Source: Thermoplasmata archaeon (GTDB lineage Archaea; Thermoplasmatota; Thermoplasmata; Lutacidiplasmatales; UBA184). Taken from it: a DNA stretch of 49,970 nt. Below the pieces are notes generated by a model, which did not search any database, was not told the origin of the DNA, and was given only the letters and a program-made list of their open reading frames with translations. The stretch is from NCBI GenBank assembly GCA_021798415.1, contig JAJZGO010000004.1, positions 1 to 49,970 on the forward strand, read 5' to 3'. Position numbers and translations under genes: made by a program. Shown here piece by piece: positions 22,994 to 31,041 of this stretch (within the stretch, counting starts at the first letter, position 1; every line of letters begins with the position of its first letter).

Positions 22994-25453
22994 TCACTCG
23001 AAGTCGGCGAGGCTCTTCGTCGTGCGGCGGCGCTTCGGGGGGGCCGCGAGGTCGGCGAGCGAGGTATCGAGGGACGCGGTCGGTCCTGGCTCGACCGCCG
23101 GCCGCTCGGCCGGGTCGCCGAGACGGCGCTGGTGGCTCCCGCGCAAAAGCGCCGCCGCGTCCCAGTCGTAGACCTCCGTCACCCGGGCGAGCGTCTGGGC
23201 GACGCGGTCGGCGTAGTACTCCCAGTCGGGTTCCTTGCCGAACGGCCGGCCCTCGACCCACGGCTCGACCTCCTGCGGTGAGGCGCGAGAGCCGGTCACG
23301 ACCCACGCGACCCTCATGCCGGGGATCACGTCGTACCCTTCCGCCTTGAGGCGCTTGTAGACCCTTAGGAACGGCAGCGAGTCGCGGGTCGCTTCGTTGT
23401 ACTCGCTCTCGGGCCGGACCGTGCGCGCGATGACGAGCCTCTCGACCGGGACCGACCGGTTCCGCACCGCGAGCACGAGCTCGCGCGCGCGGCGCACCGC
23501 ACCGTCGGTGTCCCCGCGAAGGACGAGGTCGAAGATATCCATGAGCGCCTGCGACTGGTAGTCGAAGGCGTCCGTGCGCCGGGTCTCGTAGCCGCGCACG
23601 ACGCGCTCCTCCCGTGGCCAGGCCGTCTGACCGACGTACCGCTTCTTCGCGCCGTGCGAGAAGAACGACTCGAAGACCGACTGGAACTCGAACGTCGTCC
23701 CTTCGTGGGTGAATCGCTTCGCGATCTCCTCGCCGAACTCCCGGGCGCCCTCGAGGGTCGGGACCGGCGCTCGGACGAACACGGAATCGGTGTCGGAGTA
23801 GACCACCTCGTGGCCGTCGGCCTCGAGGTCGCGGATGATCGAGGTGATCGCCTCCCGCGCGAAGGCGGTGATCGCGGCGCCGATCTCTTTGTTGGTGAAC
23901 CGGTAGAAGCTCGACGCGAGCACCCCATAGAACGAGTTCATCAGGAGCTTCACCGCGAGCTGGAGGCCGTCGAAATACGCCTTCAGCTCCTCGGTCGGGG
24001 CCTCGCGCGACTCCCGCCGGAACCGGTCCCGGTCGGCGAGGAGCTGCGCGAGGAGCTCGGGGACGATCCCTCGGCGGACGGAGGGCGCGAGGAACCGGGC
24101 GCCCGACGGCGCGACCGTCGTGCCGTCGGGGGAGAGCGTGGTGAAGCAGAGGTTCTTCGCGATGATGATCGACGGGTACATCGACTTGAAGTCGAGCAGG
24201 ACGACCCAGCGCGACATGCCCGGGCGGATCGCGTGGACGTACCCGCCCTCGATCGGGGCGTCGCGTCCGCCGCGGTGGCTCGGCGGGACCCCGACGCCGC
24301 GTTCGTCGGCCCGCGGAATCAGCAGCGCATCGATGTAGAGGGACGTCCGACCGTTGAGGCCCTCCTCGAGCGGAAGGCGCGCGACGGTCGCGAGGTCGGC
24401 CGCCTTCTCGATCGAGCGGAGGCGTCGAAGGATCCGAAGGGCGAGGTCGGCGTCGTGCTCGCAGTACTCCATCACGCGGGCGGGGTCCCGGGCCCACTCC
24501 TGCTCGATGTTGCGGCGGTCGACGTCGAGCTTCGAATCTCCGAGAAGCGTGCGGGCGACATACTGCAGGGTCTCCTGCTTCGGGTGGAGCTCGCTGCGGG
24601 CGGACCACCACGCGTCCGCGACCACGCGCCCGGTCACCTTCCACAACCGCTCGCCCATCTCGCGCGGGCTCGATCCCTCCCGTCCGAGGCGGAGGGCCTC
24701 CGCGCCGGTCGCCTGCGCCCGCTCGACGAGCAGGGGGACGTCGTAGCCCCCGATGTTGTATCCGGTGAGAATGTCCGGGTCGTCCTCACGGACGATGCGG
24801 GCGAACTCTTCGAGGATCCTGCGCTCGCTCGGGTCGGTGATCCGGAAGGTCCGGCGCGGCCGGTCGCCGCCGTCGGCGACGCCGCAGATCGTGAAGATCG
24901 TTCGCTCGCGGATCGCGTTCTCGATGTCGAAGGAGAGGAACCGCAAGGACGGGCGGAACGGCTCGGCGGGTCGGATGTCGTGGGTGGCGTCGACGACGAC
25001 CCGCACCACCTCGGGCACCGTGTAGCGGGCGCGGACCTCGTCGCTCTCCTCCTCGGCCTCGAACCCCACCGTCAGGCCGAGGTGGTGGTCGTAGAGGAAG
25101 CGGTGCACGAACGGGATGTCGCACGCGAGGACGCTCGCCTCCTCCCCCGGACGGCGGTAGGCGTCGCGGTACTGGGGCACGAGCCACGGACGGTGGATGG
25201 TGACGCGGGCGGCCGCTCTCTCGCGGCCCCCTACGAACGTGACGAGGTCCTCGACCCTCACGACCTCGGGGTCGGACCGGAGCCGCTCGCGCTGCTCCGC
25301 GGTCGGCTCGGCGAGGACGAAGTACGGCCGGAAACCGTAGTACCGGGCGACCATCGGGGTCCCTTCCCGGGTCCGACCGAACAGCTCGACGACCACCGCG
25401 TCGTCCCGAGCCTGGTACGAGCCCTCGAGGAGGAACAGTTCGACCGTGCGCAC
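22994..25453 (-). CDS. polB: Family-B DNA polymerase
   Basis: An 819-aa archaeal replicative/repair polymerase with 3'-5' exonuclease. ExoI is LSFDIENA (FDIE at 175-178), ExoII GYNIGGYDVPLL (Tyr where Phe is usual), ExoIII YCEHDADLAL. Polymerase motif A is DFKSMYPSIIIAKN around residue 421, motif B KLLMNSFYGVL around 505 and motif C YSDTDSVFV around 550. An N-terminal domain that in this family reads template uracil precedes them. The C-terminus PPKRRRTTKSLADFE may include a PCNA-binding peptide (a QxxLxxFF-like SLADFE end, uncertain). The family-4 uracil-DNA glycosylase gene sits 22 bp upstream on the same strand. No intein is present. Confidence 0.96.
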   Translation of the reverse strand: MRTVELFLLEGSYQARDDAVVVELFGRTREGTPMVARYYGFRPYFVLAEPTAEQRERLRSDPEVVRVEDLVTFVGGRERAAARVTIHRPWLVPQYRDAYRRPGEEASVLACDIPFVHRFLYDHHLGLTVGFEAEEESDEVRARYTVPEVVRVVVDATHDIRPAEPFRPSLRFLSFDIENAIRERTIFTICGVADGGDRPRRTFRITDPSERRILEEFARIVREDDPDILTGYNIGGYDVPLLVERAQATGAEALRLGREGSSPREMGERLWKVTGRVVADAWWSARSELHPKQETLQYVARTLLGDSKLDVDRRNIEQEWARDPARVMEYCEHDADLALRILRRLRSIEKAADLATVARLPLEEGLNGRTSLYIDALLIPRADERGVGVPPSHRGGRDAPIEGGYVHAIRPGMSRWVVLLDFKSMYPSIIIAKNLCFTTLSPDGTTVAPSGARFLAPSVRRGIVPELLAQLLADRDRFRRESREAPTEELKAYFDGLQLAVKLLMNSFYGVLASSFYRFTNKEIGAAITAFAREAITSIIRDLEADGHEVVYSDTDSVFVRAPVPTLEGAREFGEEIAKRFTHEGTTFEFQSVFESFFSHGAKKRYVGQTAWPREERVVRGYETRRTDAFDYQSQALMDIFDLVLRGDTDGAVRRARELVLAVRNRSVPVERLVIARTVRPESEYNEATRDSLPFLRVYKRLKAEGYDVIPGMRVAWVVTGSRASPQEVEPWVEGRPFGKEPDWEYYADRVAQTLARVTEVYDWDAAALLRGSHQRRLGDPAERPAVEPGPTASLDTSLADLAAPPKRRRTTKSLADFE

Positions 25454-25475
25454 GGACCGAGGAGCCCGACGGGCG

Positions 25476-26111
25476 CTAAAGCCGTTTGGAGGGGCGCTCG
25501 GCGAGCCAGGCGCCGAGGGCCCGAAGGTCGTCGTCCCAGCGGCGGTAGAGGCGATGAGAGCGCAGGGCGGCCGGGTGGACGAGCGGGAAGAGCGGAGGGT
25601 CGGTCGACGGGCGCGGCCGACCGGCCGCGGTGAGGATCGGCGGCGCCCCGGGATCGAGCGCGTGGAGCGCCGAGGTACCGAGGGTCACGACCGCCGCCGG
25701 ACGGAGCAGCGCGAGCTGCCGGTCGAGGAACGGACGACACGTCGTGGCCGCCGCCCGGACGAACCGGTTCGCCGGCGGGCGGCACTTGAGGACGTTCAGC
25801 ACCCCGAACTCGTCGTCCTCGAGCCCGAGCCGATGGGTCGCGTCGTCGAGCCGCCGGCCGGCGCGTCCGACGAACGGGAGCCCGGTGCGGTCCTCCTCGG
25901 CACCCGGGGCTTCGCCGACGAACACGATGCGCGGCGCAAGGCTCCCCCGGTAGACGACCGCGTGCGTGCGGTGCGCGCCGAGCGGGCAGCGGCGGCAGGA
26001 CCGGATCTCTTCGGAGAGCTCGGCCCAGGCTCGCTGCCGACGGGTCGCGGGCGGCCGGACCCGGCCGGTGGCGATGCCCTGCACGCCCCGCCACAGTCCG
26101 GCCGCCCGCAT
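25476..26111 (-). CDS. Uracil-DNA glycosylase, family 4 (Fe-S)
   Basis: A 211-aa thermophile-type UDG that removes uracil from DNA. Four cysteines for the 4Fe-4S cluster are visible: two in IRSCRRCPLG, one in LNVLKCRPP and one in TTCRPFL. Motif 1 is FVGEAPGAEEDRTGLPFVGRAG and motif 2 ends in LVHPAALR. The gene precedes polB by 22 bp, so glycosylase and uracil-sensing polymerase are probably made from one transcript. The C-terminal RPSKRL is short. A 14-bp palindrome lies directly before the ATG. Length and order of motifs match family 4 rather than family 5. Confidence 0.93.
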   Translation of the reverse strand: MRAAGLWRGVQGIATGRVRPPATRRQRAWAELSEEIRSCRRCPLGAHRTHAVVYRGSLAPRIVFVGEAPGAEEDRTGLPFVGRAGRRLDDATHRLGLEDDEFGVLNVLKCRPPANRFVRAAATTCRPFLDRQLALLRPAAVVTLGTSALHALDPGAPPILTAAGRPRPSTDPPLFPLVHPAALRSHRLYRRWDDDLRALGAWLAERPSKRL

Positions 26112-26113
26112 AG

Positions 26114-26127
26114 CGCTCGCGCGAGCG
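26114..26127. promoter_or_regulatory. 14-bp perfect palindrome upstream of UDG-polB
   Basis: CGCTCGCGCGAGCG begins 2 bp before the UDG start codon (on the minus strand), between that ATG and the A/T box at 26154-26160. It could be an operator or a hairpin in the 5' leader; a chance palindrome in GC-rich DNA cannot be excluded. Confidence 0.35.
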
Positions 26128-26153
26128 AAGGAGCGCGCGGCGCGGCACGGACC

Positions 26154-26160
26154 TTAAATA
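26154..26160. promoter_or_regulatory. TTAAATA box between UDG-polB and the str operon
   Basis: TTAAATA is 34-40 bp before the S12 ATG (26194) and 43-49 bp before the UDG ATG (26111, minus). The core CCTTAAATAGG is close to symmetric, so it may drive both directions. Confidence 0.5.
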
Positions 26161-26193
26161 GGGGCTCCCTGTGGCTCGGCCCCTTCGCCGACC

Positions 26194-26628
26194 ATGCCTC
26201 CGCCGTCCGGACTCAACACTGCGGGTCGCCTGACCCGGCTCCGCCAGCGGCGACGCTGGTCCGACCGGTACTACAAGCGGCGCACCCTCCATCTCAAGGA
26301 ACGGTCCGACCCTCTCGAGGGTGCCCCCCAGGGCCGCGGCATCGTGATCGAGAAGGTCGGGGTCGAGGCGAAGCAACCGAACTCGGCGATTCGAAAGTGC
26401 ATCAAGGTCCAGCTGATCAAGAACGGCCGTCAGGTGACGGCGTTCGCGGTCGGCGACGGGGCGATCAACTTCATCGACGAGCACGACGAGGTCCTCGTCG
26501 AGGGAATCGGGGGCCGGATGGGCCGGTCCTACGGCGACATCCCGGGCGTCCGCTACAAGGTGATCCAGGTGAACAGCGTCTCGCTCGACGAGCTCGTTCG
26601 CGGACGCAAGGAGAAGCCGGCCCGATGA
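26194..26628 (+). CDS. rps12: 30S ribosomal protein S12 (uS12)
   Basis: A 144-aa decoding-centre protein. The block [24 protein letters not shown] (residues 56-78) and [19 protein letters not shown] are almost invariant in archaea. In the second decoding loop I see FAVGDGA (84-90), whereas archaeal S12 normally has a proline at the Val86 position (for example LPGDGA or VPGDGA). The first 12 residues ([12 protein letters not shown]) differ from relatives. It is the first gene of an S12-S7-EF-2 string and overlaps S7 by four bases (ATGA). Confidence 0.97.
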   Translation: MPPPSGLNTAGRLTRLRQRRRWSDRYYKRRTLHLKERSDPLEGAPQGRGIVIEKVGVEAKQPNSAIRKCIKVQLIKNGRQVTAFAVGDGAINFIDEHDEVLVEGIGGRMGRSYGDIPGVRYKVIQVNSVSLDELVRGRKEKPAR

Positions 26629-27284
26629 GCGGAGCGCCCGAGCCCCTCAGCCCGGAGCCGACCGCCGAGGACGCGGGACCCGTCGTCCAGCGTCCCCAGC
26701 CGCCGCCCCCTCCGCCGTTCGTCCTTCCGCCGCTCTTCGGGAAGTACCCGTTCGAGGGCGTGGAGGTCCACGACCCCGGCCTCCTGCCCTACCTGTACCT
26801 GCACCCCGTCTACACGCCCCACACCGAGGGCCGGCTCACCGGTCGACCGTTCCTCAAGACTCGGATGCACCTGGTCGAGAGGCTCGCCAACCACCTCATG
26901 AAGGGCGGCAAGTTCACCGGTAAGAAGTCGAAGGCGATCACCACCATCCGCAAGGCGTTCGTCGAGCTCGCCCAGAAGGAGGGGAAGAATCCGCTCCAGC
27001 TCCTTGTCGATGCGGTCGAGAACGCGTCGCCCCGAGAGGAGGTCACGCGGCTCCAGTTCGGCGGGATCTCCGTCCCTCGGGCCGTGGACGCCTCACCCGC
27101 CCGCCGTTTGAACGTCGCGATCCGCAACCTCGCGCTCGGCGCGATCCAGTCCTCGCGCAAATCGACGAAGCCGATCCACTCCTGCCTCGCGGACGAGATC
27201 CGGCTCGCGGCCAAGGGCGACCTCACGTCGTTCGCGGTCGGACGGAAGGAAGAGGTCGAGCGGGTCGCGCAGTCGGCGCGCTGA
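26625..27284 (+). CDS. rps7: 30S ribosomal protein S7 (uS7) with Pro-rich N-terminal extension
   Basis: A 219-aa protein that organises the 16S rRNA 3' domain. The conserved body starts near [18 protein letters not shown] and includes [41 protein letters not shown], and the C-terminal [17 protein letters not shown]. About 35 residues before this are rich in Pro and Glu and contain six consecutive prolines, longer than I expect for archaeal S7. The ATG overlaps the S12 stop (ATGA), which fixes the start. The PPPPPP run should need aIF5A for efficient translation. Confidence 0.95.
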   Translation: MSGAPEPLSPEPTAEDAGPVVQRPQPPPPPPFVLPPLFGKYPFEGVEVHDPGLLPYLYLHPVYTPHTEGRLTGRPFLKTRMHLVERLANHLMKGGKFTGKKSKAITTIRKAFVELAQKEGKNPLQLLVDAVENASPREEVTRLQFGGISVPRAVDASPARRLNVAIRNLALGAIQSSRKSTKPIHSCLADEIRLAAKGDLTSFAVGRKEEVERVAQSAR

Positions 27285-27302
27285 AGCCCGACAGGAACCC
27301 CC

Positions 27303-29504
27303 ATGACCCACATTCGTGCTGAGCTCGCGAAAGCCATCCCCGAGATGATGCGCAACGTCGACCGGATCCGCAACATCGGGATCGTCGCGCACATCCACCA
27401 CGGCAAGACGACGCTGTCCGACAACCTCCTCGCGGCGGCGGGGATGATCTCGAACGAGCTCGCGGGCAAGCAACTCTACCTCAACTTCGACGAGCAGGAG
27501 CAGGCTCGCCTGCTCACGATCAACAACGCGGACGTCACGATCGTCCACGAGTTCGAGAACGAGCAGTACCTGATCAACCTCATCGACACGCCCGGCCACG
27601 TGGACTTCGGCGGGGACGTGACGCGAGCGATGCGGGCGGTCGACGGCGCGATCGTCGTCGTCTGCGCGGTGGAGGGCGTCATGGCCCAGACCGAGACCGT
27701 GCTCCGGCAGGCGCTGCGCGAGAAGGTCAAGCCGGTCCTCTTCATCAACAAGGTCGACCGCGCGATCAAGGAGCTCCAGCTCACCCCCGATTCCCTCCAG
27801 AAGCGGTTCGGGTCGATCATCTCCGAGGTGAACGAGCTCATCCGTCGCATGGCTCCCGAGGAGTTCGTCGACGACTGGAGCGTGGACCCCCGGGACGGGT
27901 CGGTCGCGTTCGGTTCCGGCTACGAGAACTGGGCGATCAGCGTGCCGTACATGCTGCGCACCGGGGTCAAGTTCCCCGACATCATCGACTTCGTCTCGAC
28001 CGGACGCTCTCGGGAGATCGCGCAGCGCGCGAAGATCAACGACGTCATCTTCGACATGGTCGTCCGCCACCTCCCGAGCCCGCACGTCGCCCAGCGCTAC
28101 CGGATCCCGAACATCTGGAAGGGCGAGGTCGGCTCGACGATCGGCCAGGCGATGCTCAACACGGACACGAACGGCCCGACCTCGTTCATGGTCACCGACA
28201 TCACGATGGACCCGAGCGCGGGCGAGATCGCGACGGGCCGCGTCTTCTCCGGGCGCATCCAGAAGGGGATGGAGCTGAGCGTCGCCGGGACGAAGATCAA
28301 GGACCGCGTCCAGCACGTCTCCCTCTTCATGGGTCCCGAGCGGCTGATGGTCGAGGAGGTCACCGCGGGCAACATCGCCGCGGTCATCGGACTCACGGAC
28401 GCCTTCGCCGGCACGACGATGTCGGCGGTCCACGACATGACCCCGTTCGAGGAGATCCGTCACGTCTCCGAGCCGGTGGTGACGGTCGCGATCGAACCGA
28501 AGCGGATGTCCGACCTTCCGAAGTTGATCGAGGTCATGCGCAAGATCGCCAAGGAGGACGCGAGCCTCAAGGTCGAGATCAACCAGGAGACGGGCGAGCA
28601 CCTCCTGTCGGGCATGGGAGAGCTCCACCTCGAGATCACGCAGTACCGCATCGTCAACGACTACAAGGTCGAGATCGAGGCGTCGAAGCCGATCGTCGTC
28701 TACCGCGAGGTCGTGAAGCACCCGGGAGGGCCGTTCGAGGGGAAGAGCCCGAACAAGCACAACCGGTTCTACTTCGAGGTCGAGGCGCTCCCCGCGGCGG
28801 TCGTCCAGGCGATCCGGGACGGAGACATCCCGCAGGGAAAGTCGTTCAAGGACACGAAGACGCTGGTCGCGAAGCTCGACCAGCTGGGCGTCCCCCGGGA
28901 CGAGGGTCGCGGGATCGTCGCGGTCGAGGGGACGAACATGCTGTTCGATGTGACGAAGGGGATCCAGTACCTCAACGAGACGATGGACCTGATCGTCGAC
29001 GCCTTCAAGGAGGCGGTCAACCGCGGGCCGCTCGCCAACGAGAAGGTCTACGGCCTCAAGGTCCGTATCGTGGACGCGAAGCTCCACGAGGACTCGATCC
29101 ACCGCGGACCCGCGCAGACGATCCCCGCCGCCCGCTCGGGGATCTACGGGGCGATGGTCCTCGGCGACCGTCTCCTCCTCGAGCCGTTCCAGAAGGTCAC
29201 CGTCAACGTCCCTCAGGAGGTCCTCGCGGGCGCGACCCGGGAGCTCCAGCGCCGACGCGGCGAGATCCTCGACATGACGAGCGTCGGCGACCTGCAGACG
29301 ATCGTCGCGAAGGTCCCGGTCGCGGAGATGTTCGGGTTCGCTTCCGACATCCGCAGCGCGACCGCGGGCAAGGTCCTCTGGGCGACCGAGTCGATGGGGT
29401 TCGAGCCCGTCCCGGGAGAGCTCCAGCCGAAGGTCGTCGGCGAGGTGCGTCAGCGCCGTGGCCTCAAGCCCGAGCCGTACGACGCGGCGTACTACTCCGG
29501 GTAG
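27303..29504 (+). CDS. fusA: Elongation factor 2 with substituted P-loop and switch I residues
   Basis: A 733-aa translocase GTPase. Domain order is normal: G domain with DTPGHVDFGGD (G3) and INKVD (G4), domains II-V with SGMGELHLE and GGPFEGKSPNKHNRFYF, and the diphthamide loop HEDSIHRGPAQ near residue 600. The end KPEPYDAAYYSG resembles Thermoplasma EF-2. Two near-universal positions differ: G1 reads AHIHHGKTT with His32 where Asp is expected, and switch I reads QARLLTINNAD with Leu70-Leu71 where RGIT is expected; Thr72 is kept. Both are clear in the DNA (CAC, CTG CTC). It starts 18 bp after S7 in the str operon. The rest of the protein looks fully functional. Confidence 0.97.
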   Translation: MTHIRAELAKAIPEMMRNVDRIRNIGIVAHIHHGKTTLSDNLLAAAGMISNELAGKQLYLNFDEQEQARLLTINNADVTIVHEFENEQYLINLIDTPGHVDFGGDVTRAMRAVDGAIVVVCAVEGVMAQTETVLRQALREKVKPVLFINKVDRAIKELQLTPDSLQKRFGSIISEVNELIRRMAPEEFVDDWSVDPRDGSVAFGSGYENWAISVPYMLRTGVKFPDIIDFVSTGRSREIAQRAKINDVIFDMVVRHLPSPHVAQRYRIPNIWKGEVGSTIGQAMLNTDTNGPTSFMVTDITMDPSAGEIATGRVFSGRIQKGMELSVAGTKIKDRVQHVSLFMGPERLMVEEVTAGNIAAVIGLTDAFAGTTMSAVHDMTPFEEIRHVSEPVVTVAIEPKRMSDLPKLIEVMRKIAKEDASLKVEINQETGEHLLSGMGELHLEITQYRIVNDYKVEIEASKPIVVYREVVKHPGGPFEGKSPNKHNRFYFEVEALPAAVVQAIRDGDIPQGKSFKDTKTLVAKLDQLGVPRDEGRGIVAVEGTNMLFDVTKGIQYLNETMDLIVDAFKEAVNRGPLANEKVYGLKVRIVDAKLHEDSIHRGPAQTIPAARSGIYGAMVLGDRLLLEPFQKVTVNVPQEVLAGATRELQRRRGEILDMTSVGDLQTIVAKVPVAEMFGFASDIRSATAGKVLWATESMGFEPVPGELQPKVVGEVRQRRGLKPEPYDAAYYSG

Positions 29505-29540
29505 GACGACCGAGCGCTTTCGCCCGCCTTCCCGGGGACG

Positions 29541-29559
29541 CCGGGCCGGTCGCGCCCGG
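29541..29559 (+). terminator. Hairpin downstream of EF-2
   Basis: CCGGGC 29541-29546 pairs with GCCCGG 29554-29559 around a 7-base loop, 37 bp after the EF-2 stop. It has no U-tract. Termination is a guess from position only. Confidence 0.3.
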
Positions 29560-29632
29560 ACTACGCGGTGCCGTGGGAACGGCGGCCGGAGACCTACTAC
29601 GACCTGTAGCAGGAACGGACCACGGGCGGCGT

Positions 29633-30247
29633 TTAGTTACTACGCTTCGTAGTAGCTCTGGCCCGACGGGAGGGGCCCGTCGGGAGGCCGATGAGCTCGT
29701 CCAGGGTCCGCTGGCCCCGGGGCCGGGGGCCTTCGGCCGACCGCGAGCGGATCGGCCAGGCGCCTTCGTGGTCGAGCAGCCAGCGTTTGCGCCAGAGGCC
29801 GAGCCCGTAGCCCGTGATCGAACCTCCCGTGCCGATGACCCGGTGGCACGGGATCACGATGGGGATCGGATTGCGCCGCATCGCCCCCCCGACCGCCCGC
29901 GCGGCCCCGGGGAACCCAGCCCGTCGCGCGAGCTCGCCGTAGGTCACGGTCCGCCCCGCCGGCACGTCGATCAGCCGCTCCCAGACCTTCCGGTCGAACG
30001 CCGAGGCCGTCCCGGTGTCCGGCACGAGGTCGAACGCGGTGCGCTGGCCCCGGAAGTACTCGAGGAGTTGGCGGGCCGGGTTCCCGGCCGGGAGCGGGGG
30101 GCGGCGACGGACCGCCCCCGTCGGCACCCCGCTCTGGGCGAGTCCGTTCTCGAGCAGGTCGACCACGCGCACGCTCGAGCCCTGGTAGACCACCCGGAAA
30201 GTCCCGATCGGAGTGGTCACGTCGGAGTACTCGACCGGGTCGGCCAT
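29633..30247 (-). CDS. ogt: Methylated-DNA-[protein]-cysteine S-methyltransferase
   Basis: A 204-aa suicide repair protein that takes alkyl groups from O6-alkylguanine. The active-site PCHRVIG and the preceding NPIPIV, with AVGGAMRRN (Asn hinge and Arg finger region) and TVTYGELARRAGFPGAARAVG (DNA-binding helix-turn-helix), are clear. SITGYGLGLWRKRWLLDHEG closes the domain; about 35 further residues form a basic tail. I chose ATG 30247 (MADPVEYSD) because an ATAAG box is 23-27 bp upstream; the track's longer start runs through that promoter. It lies downstream of radB with a 34-bp gap but has its own box. Confidence 0.93.
   Translation of the reverse strand: MADPVEYSDVTTPIGTFRVVYQGSSVRVVDLLENGLAQSGVPTGAVRRRPPLPAGNPARQLLEYFRGQRTAFDLVPDTGTASAFDRKVWERLIDVPAGRTVTYGELARRAGFPGAARAVGGAMRRNPIPIVIPCHRVIGTGGSITGYGLGLWRKRWLLDHEGAWPIRSRSAEGPRPRGQRTLDELIGLPTGPSRRARATTKRSN
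29638..29654 (-). terminator. Perfect 7-bp hairpin at the 3' end of ogt
   Basis: TACTACG 29638-29644 and CGTAGTA 29648-29654 form a stem with a 3-base loop, covering the last codons of ogt just before its TAA. A related CTACTACGACCTGTAG occurs at 29594-29609. The pair may separate the convergent EF-2 and ogt transcripts. Confidence 0.35.
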
Positions 30248-30269
30248 CGCCGGGGCAGGTGCGGGCACG

Positions 30270-30274
30270 CTTAT
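30270..30274 (-). promoter_or_regulatory. TATA-like box for ogt
   Basis: CTTAT (ATAAG on the minus strand) is 23-27 bp upstream of the ogt ATG. It decides the start and lies in the 34-bp gap after the radB stop. Confidence 0.45.
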
Positions 30275-30281
30275 CTCCGTT

Positions 30282-30989
30282 TCAACCCGGGCCACTTCTC
30301 GGGGGACCCCCCGGGCTCTCGAGGCCGGTCGGGGTGATGCGGAACTCCGCGGCCCCCTCGGGGAGCGAGCGATGCTTGACGAGCACCACGCAGCGGCGGT
30401 CGCCCGGAAGGCGGTCGAACCGCAGGATCGTCTTTGCGGCGTGGTTGAGGAACGAGCCGCCGAGCGGCTCGAGGGTTCCTTCGCGCACGCTCCGGTAGAC
30501 CTGGTTCGTGAACAGCACCGGGACGTGGGCCGAGAGCGCGGTCACGACCAGGTCGGCGACGCCGACGGAGAGGGCCTGGCGCGCGTCGTCCTCGTCGGGC
30601 CCCGAGAGAGAGAGCCGGTAGTAGAACGTGCCCGAGTCGACGACGATGAGGCCGACCGGGCGCGCCCCCTCGCGGGCGAGCCGACACGCGGTCGCGACCG
30701 CCCGGCCCTGCTCGTCGAGGCTCTTCGGGCTCGAGAGCAGGAGCCGACCGAGGACCTCGTCGAGCGTCGGGCCGCAGACCGCGCTCAGGCGGTCGACGCT
30801 CACGCCTTCGGTATCGATGTAGAAGACCCAGCGTCCCGACCTCGCCACGCGCGCGGTGACCTCGAGGCAGAAGAGCGTCTTGCCGCTCCCGCCCTCTCCG
30901 TAGATCTCGGTGACCGAGTCGCTCTCGAGCCCGCCGCCGAGGAGCCGGTCGACCGACGGGATCCCCGTCGGCTGGCGCTCGGACGGCAT
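30282..30989 (-). CDS. radB: DNA repair and recombination protein RadB
   Basis: A 235-aa RecA/RadA-like paralog of euryarchaea, thought to assist RadA recombinase. It has the short N-terminus of RadB (no helix-hairpin-helix domain) beginning PTGIPSVDRLLGGGLESDSVTEIYG, Walker A GEGGSGKT, VFYIDTEG, Walker B LIVVDSGT and a terminal FLNHAAKTILRFDRL region. RadA would be 320 aa or more, so RadB is the better call. An A/T-rich box at 31014-31023 lies 25-34 bp upstream. It follows the RNase J-like gene on the same strand by 52 bp. Confidence 0.92.
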   Translation of the reverse strand: MPSERQPTGIPSVDRLLGGGLESDSVTEIYGEGGSGKTLFCLEVTARVARSGRWVFYIDTEGVSVDRLSAVCGPTLDEVLGRLLLSSPKSLDEQGRAVATACRLAREGARPVGLIVVDSGTFYYRLSLSGPDEDDARQALSVGVADLVVTALSAHVPVLFTNQVYRSVREGTLEPLGGSFLNHAAKTILRFDRLPGDRRCVVLVKHRSLPEGAAEFRITPTGLESPGGPPRSGPG

Positions 30990-31013
30990 CGGCGCGGCGA
31001 GACGCTCCGAGGG

Positions 31014-31023
31014 GATAATCTAG
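31014..31023 (-). promoter_or_regulatory. TATA-like box for radB
   Basis: GATAATCTAG (CTAGATTATC on the minus strand) lies 25-34 bp upstream of the radB ATG. Confidence 0.45.
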
Positions 31024-31041
31024 TATCGTCGGGGTCGCCCG

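Noticed and set aside
27093-29102. 669-aa minus-strand ORF across S7 and EF-2
   Set aside because: Its sequence is the antisense image of EF-2 codons (strings of Asp, Val, Arg, Leu) without any domain.
29505-29632. Short ORF ending PWERRPETYYDL before a TAG after EF-2
   Set aside because: It would be only about a dozen residues from its GTG and has no ribosome site; more likely chance.
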